From JBGRQB01 sp041725875 (GTDB taxonomy: Bacteria; Bacteroidota; Ignavibacteria; Ignavibacteriales; Melioribacteraceae): a stretch of 64,000 bases of DNA. How positions within the stretch are numbered: position 1 is the first letter of the stretch; each line of letters opens with the position of its first letter. The notes under the pieces are model-generated. The model was given only the letters and a program-made list of their open reading frames with translations. It was not told the DNA's origin and made no database searches. Location of the stretch: NCBI GenBank assembly GCA_041725875.1, contig JBGRQB010000004.1:8225-72224 (forward strand), in the 5' to 3' direction. This document shows positions 63,725-64,000 of the stretch, in pieces. The translations under genes were made by a program, and so were the position numbers.

Positions 63725-63916
63725 TTAGGTACACTCAACAGTGTAGCAGTAAATTGCAGTTTCTAATGGACAGCAAAATCCGGTAAGTTCAGTTGGTAAA
63801 CAATTTTGTTTTGTGTCAGCCACATTACCAACTATAGTTCCAGTTTCTTTTGATGATTTTTTGATTTCGAAAGAATTAACTTTCAATTGGTCAAGATTTA
63901 ACTTGAGCTTTTTCAT
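63725..63916 (-). CDS. RiPP-like precursor peptide 5
   Basis: 63 residues. Leader MKKLKLNLDQLKVNSFEI with G26-T27-I28 and G30. Core has five Cys (NC, FCC, YC, EC) and Thr residues, ending VECT. Ribosome site AGAGG. Own terminator, so monocistronic in this window. It is the nearest to the window edge, and more genes of the cluster may lie beyond 64000. Confidence 0.82.
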   Translation of the reverse strand: MKKLKLNLDQLKVNSFEIKKSSKETGTIVGNVADTKQNCLPTELTGFCCPLETAIYCYTVECT

Positions 63917-63965
63917 AGCCTAGCCTCTTCGTTTGGTTAATAAATGAGTTTATGCTATTAGGTTG

Positions 63966-64000
63966 GTTGCGCCCGGAAAGATTCCAAATTAAGCCTGAGG
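63966..64000 (-). repeat. Element shared upstream of peptides 4 and 5 (copy B, reaches the window edge)
   Basis: GTTGCGCC (63966-63973) and AATTAAGCCTGAGG (63987-64000), the same blocks as at 63488-63515 but 7 nt further apart. It lies 50-84 nt upstream of the peptide 5 ATG, so its position relative to the gene is conserved. Confidence 0.65.

Noticed and set aside
1..64000. CRISPR array, insertion sequence, prophage or integrase
   Set aside because: No regularly spaced direct repeats, transposase motifs, phage genes or target-site duplications were seen; gene content is chromosomal and mostly housekeeping.

Overview
The window is AT-rich DNA from a free-living bacterium of the Bacteroidota/Chlorobi/Ignavibacteria lineage. 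A member of Ignavibacteria (for example the Melioribacter group) fits best, but this is inferred from gene content and not computed. Four things point there: a secreted amylase ending in a type IX secretion (T9SS) type-A sorting domain with the NYPNPFNPST motif, promoters resembling the Bacteroidota TTTG-N19-TAnnTTTG form, a beta-propeller sensor kinase, and a DUF4270-type lipoprotein beside an SIYSRYG-type outer-membrane protein. TTG and GTG starts are common, and genes are packed in short operons.

Layout. 1-1000: start of a chemoreceptor gene preceded by cheR (minus strand). 1195-9742: alpha-glucan locus with a membrane-anchored GH13 amylase and an SLC45-type MFS sugar transporter (minus), divergent from two exported GH13 enzymes (plus). 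No SusC/SusD pair is present. 9805-13631: three-subunit DMSO-reductase-family molybdoenzyme operon plus a small upstream gene (minus). 14040-14236: tRNA-Leu(UAA) and tRNA-Val(GAC). 14288-23313: translation and division block thrS-infC-rpmI-rplT-pheS-pheT-coiled coil-zapA-structured RNA (probably 6S)-rny. 23381-32132: coaE, proline dehydrogenase, tsaD, mltG, an Ig-like lipoprotein and a large propeller histidine kinase. 32129-34601: namZ-like and hutI (minus). 34790-49388: glgA, gmhB, three envelope proteins, glyA, tatC, polyprenyl synthase, prmC, dtd, a metal-dependent phosphatase-family protein, comEC and murB. 49412-54924: an MFS transporter, a tiny membrane protein and a 1188-residue GH13 protein. 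55048-55638: TetR regulator (minus). 55917-62082: a three-gene NuoE/NuoF/NuoG-like redox complex whose large subunit carries a GltD-like FAD/NAD(P) module. 62319-63916: five small cysteine-rich peptides sharing one leader, on the minus strand.

The most interesting system is the last one. The five open reading frames share an ungapped leader (MKK-K-L...NSFE then G26-T27-V/I28) followed by unrelated Cys/Thr/Ser-rich cores. This is the architecture of a pinensin-like ribosomally made, modified peptide (RiPP) family. One core carries 15 cysteines, seven of them exactly four residues apart and each preceded by Thr or Ser. No maturation enzyme lies inside the window; such genes would have to be beyond position 64000 or elsewhere. 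Second in interest is the NuoEFG-like complex, which looks built to exchange electrons between two pyridine nucleotides and ferredoxin and has neither a hydrogenase H-cluster domain nor a recognisable molybdenum-ligand residue.

Metabolically the window suggests a heterotroph that breaks down starch or glycogen outside the cytoplasm, imports the oligosaccharides, stores glycogen (glgA) and handles redox balance with several iron-sulfur enzymes. All functions are inferred from motifs and family knowledge; no database search was run.
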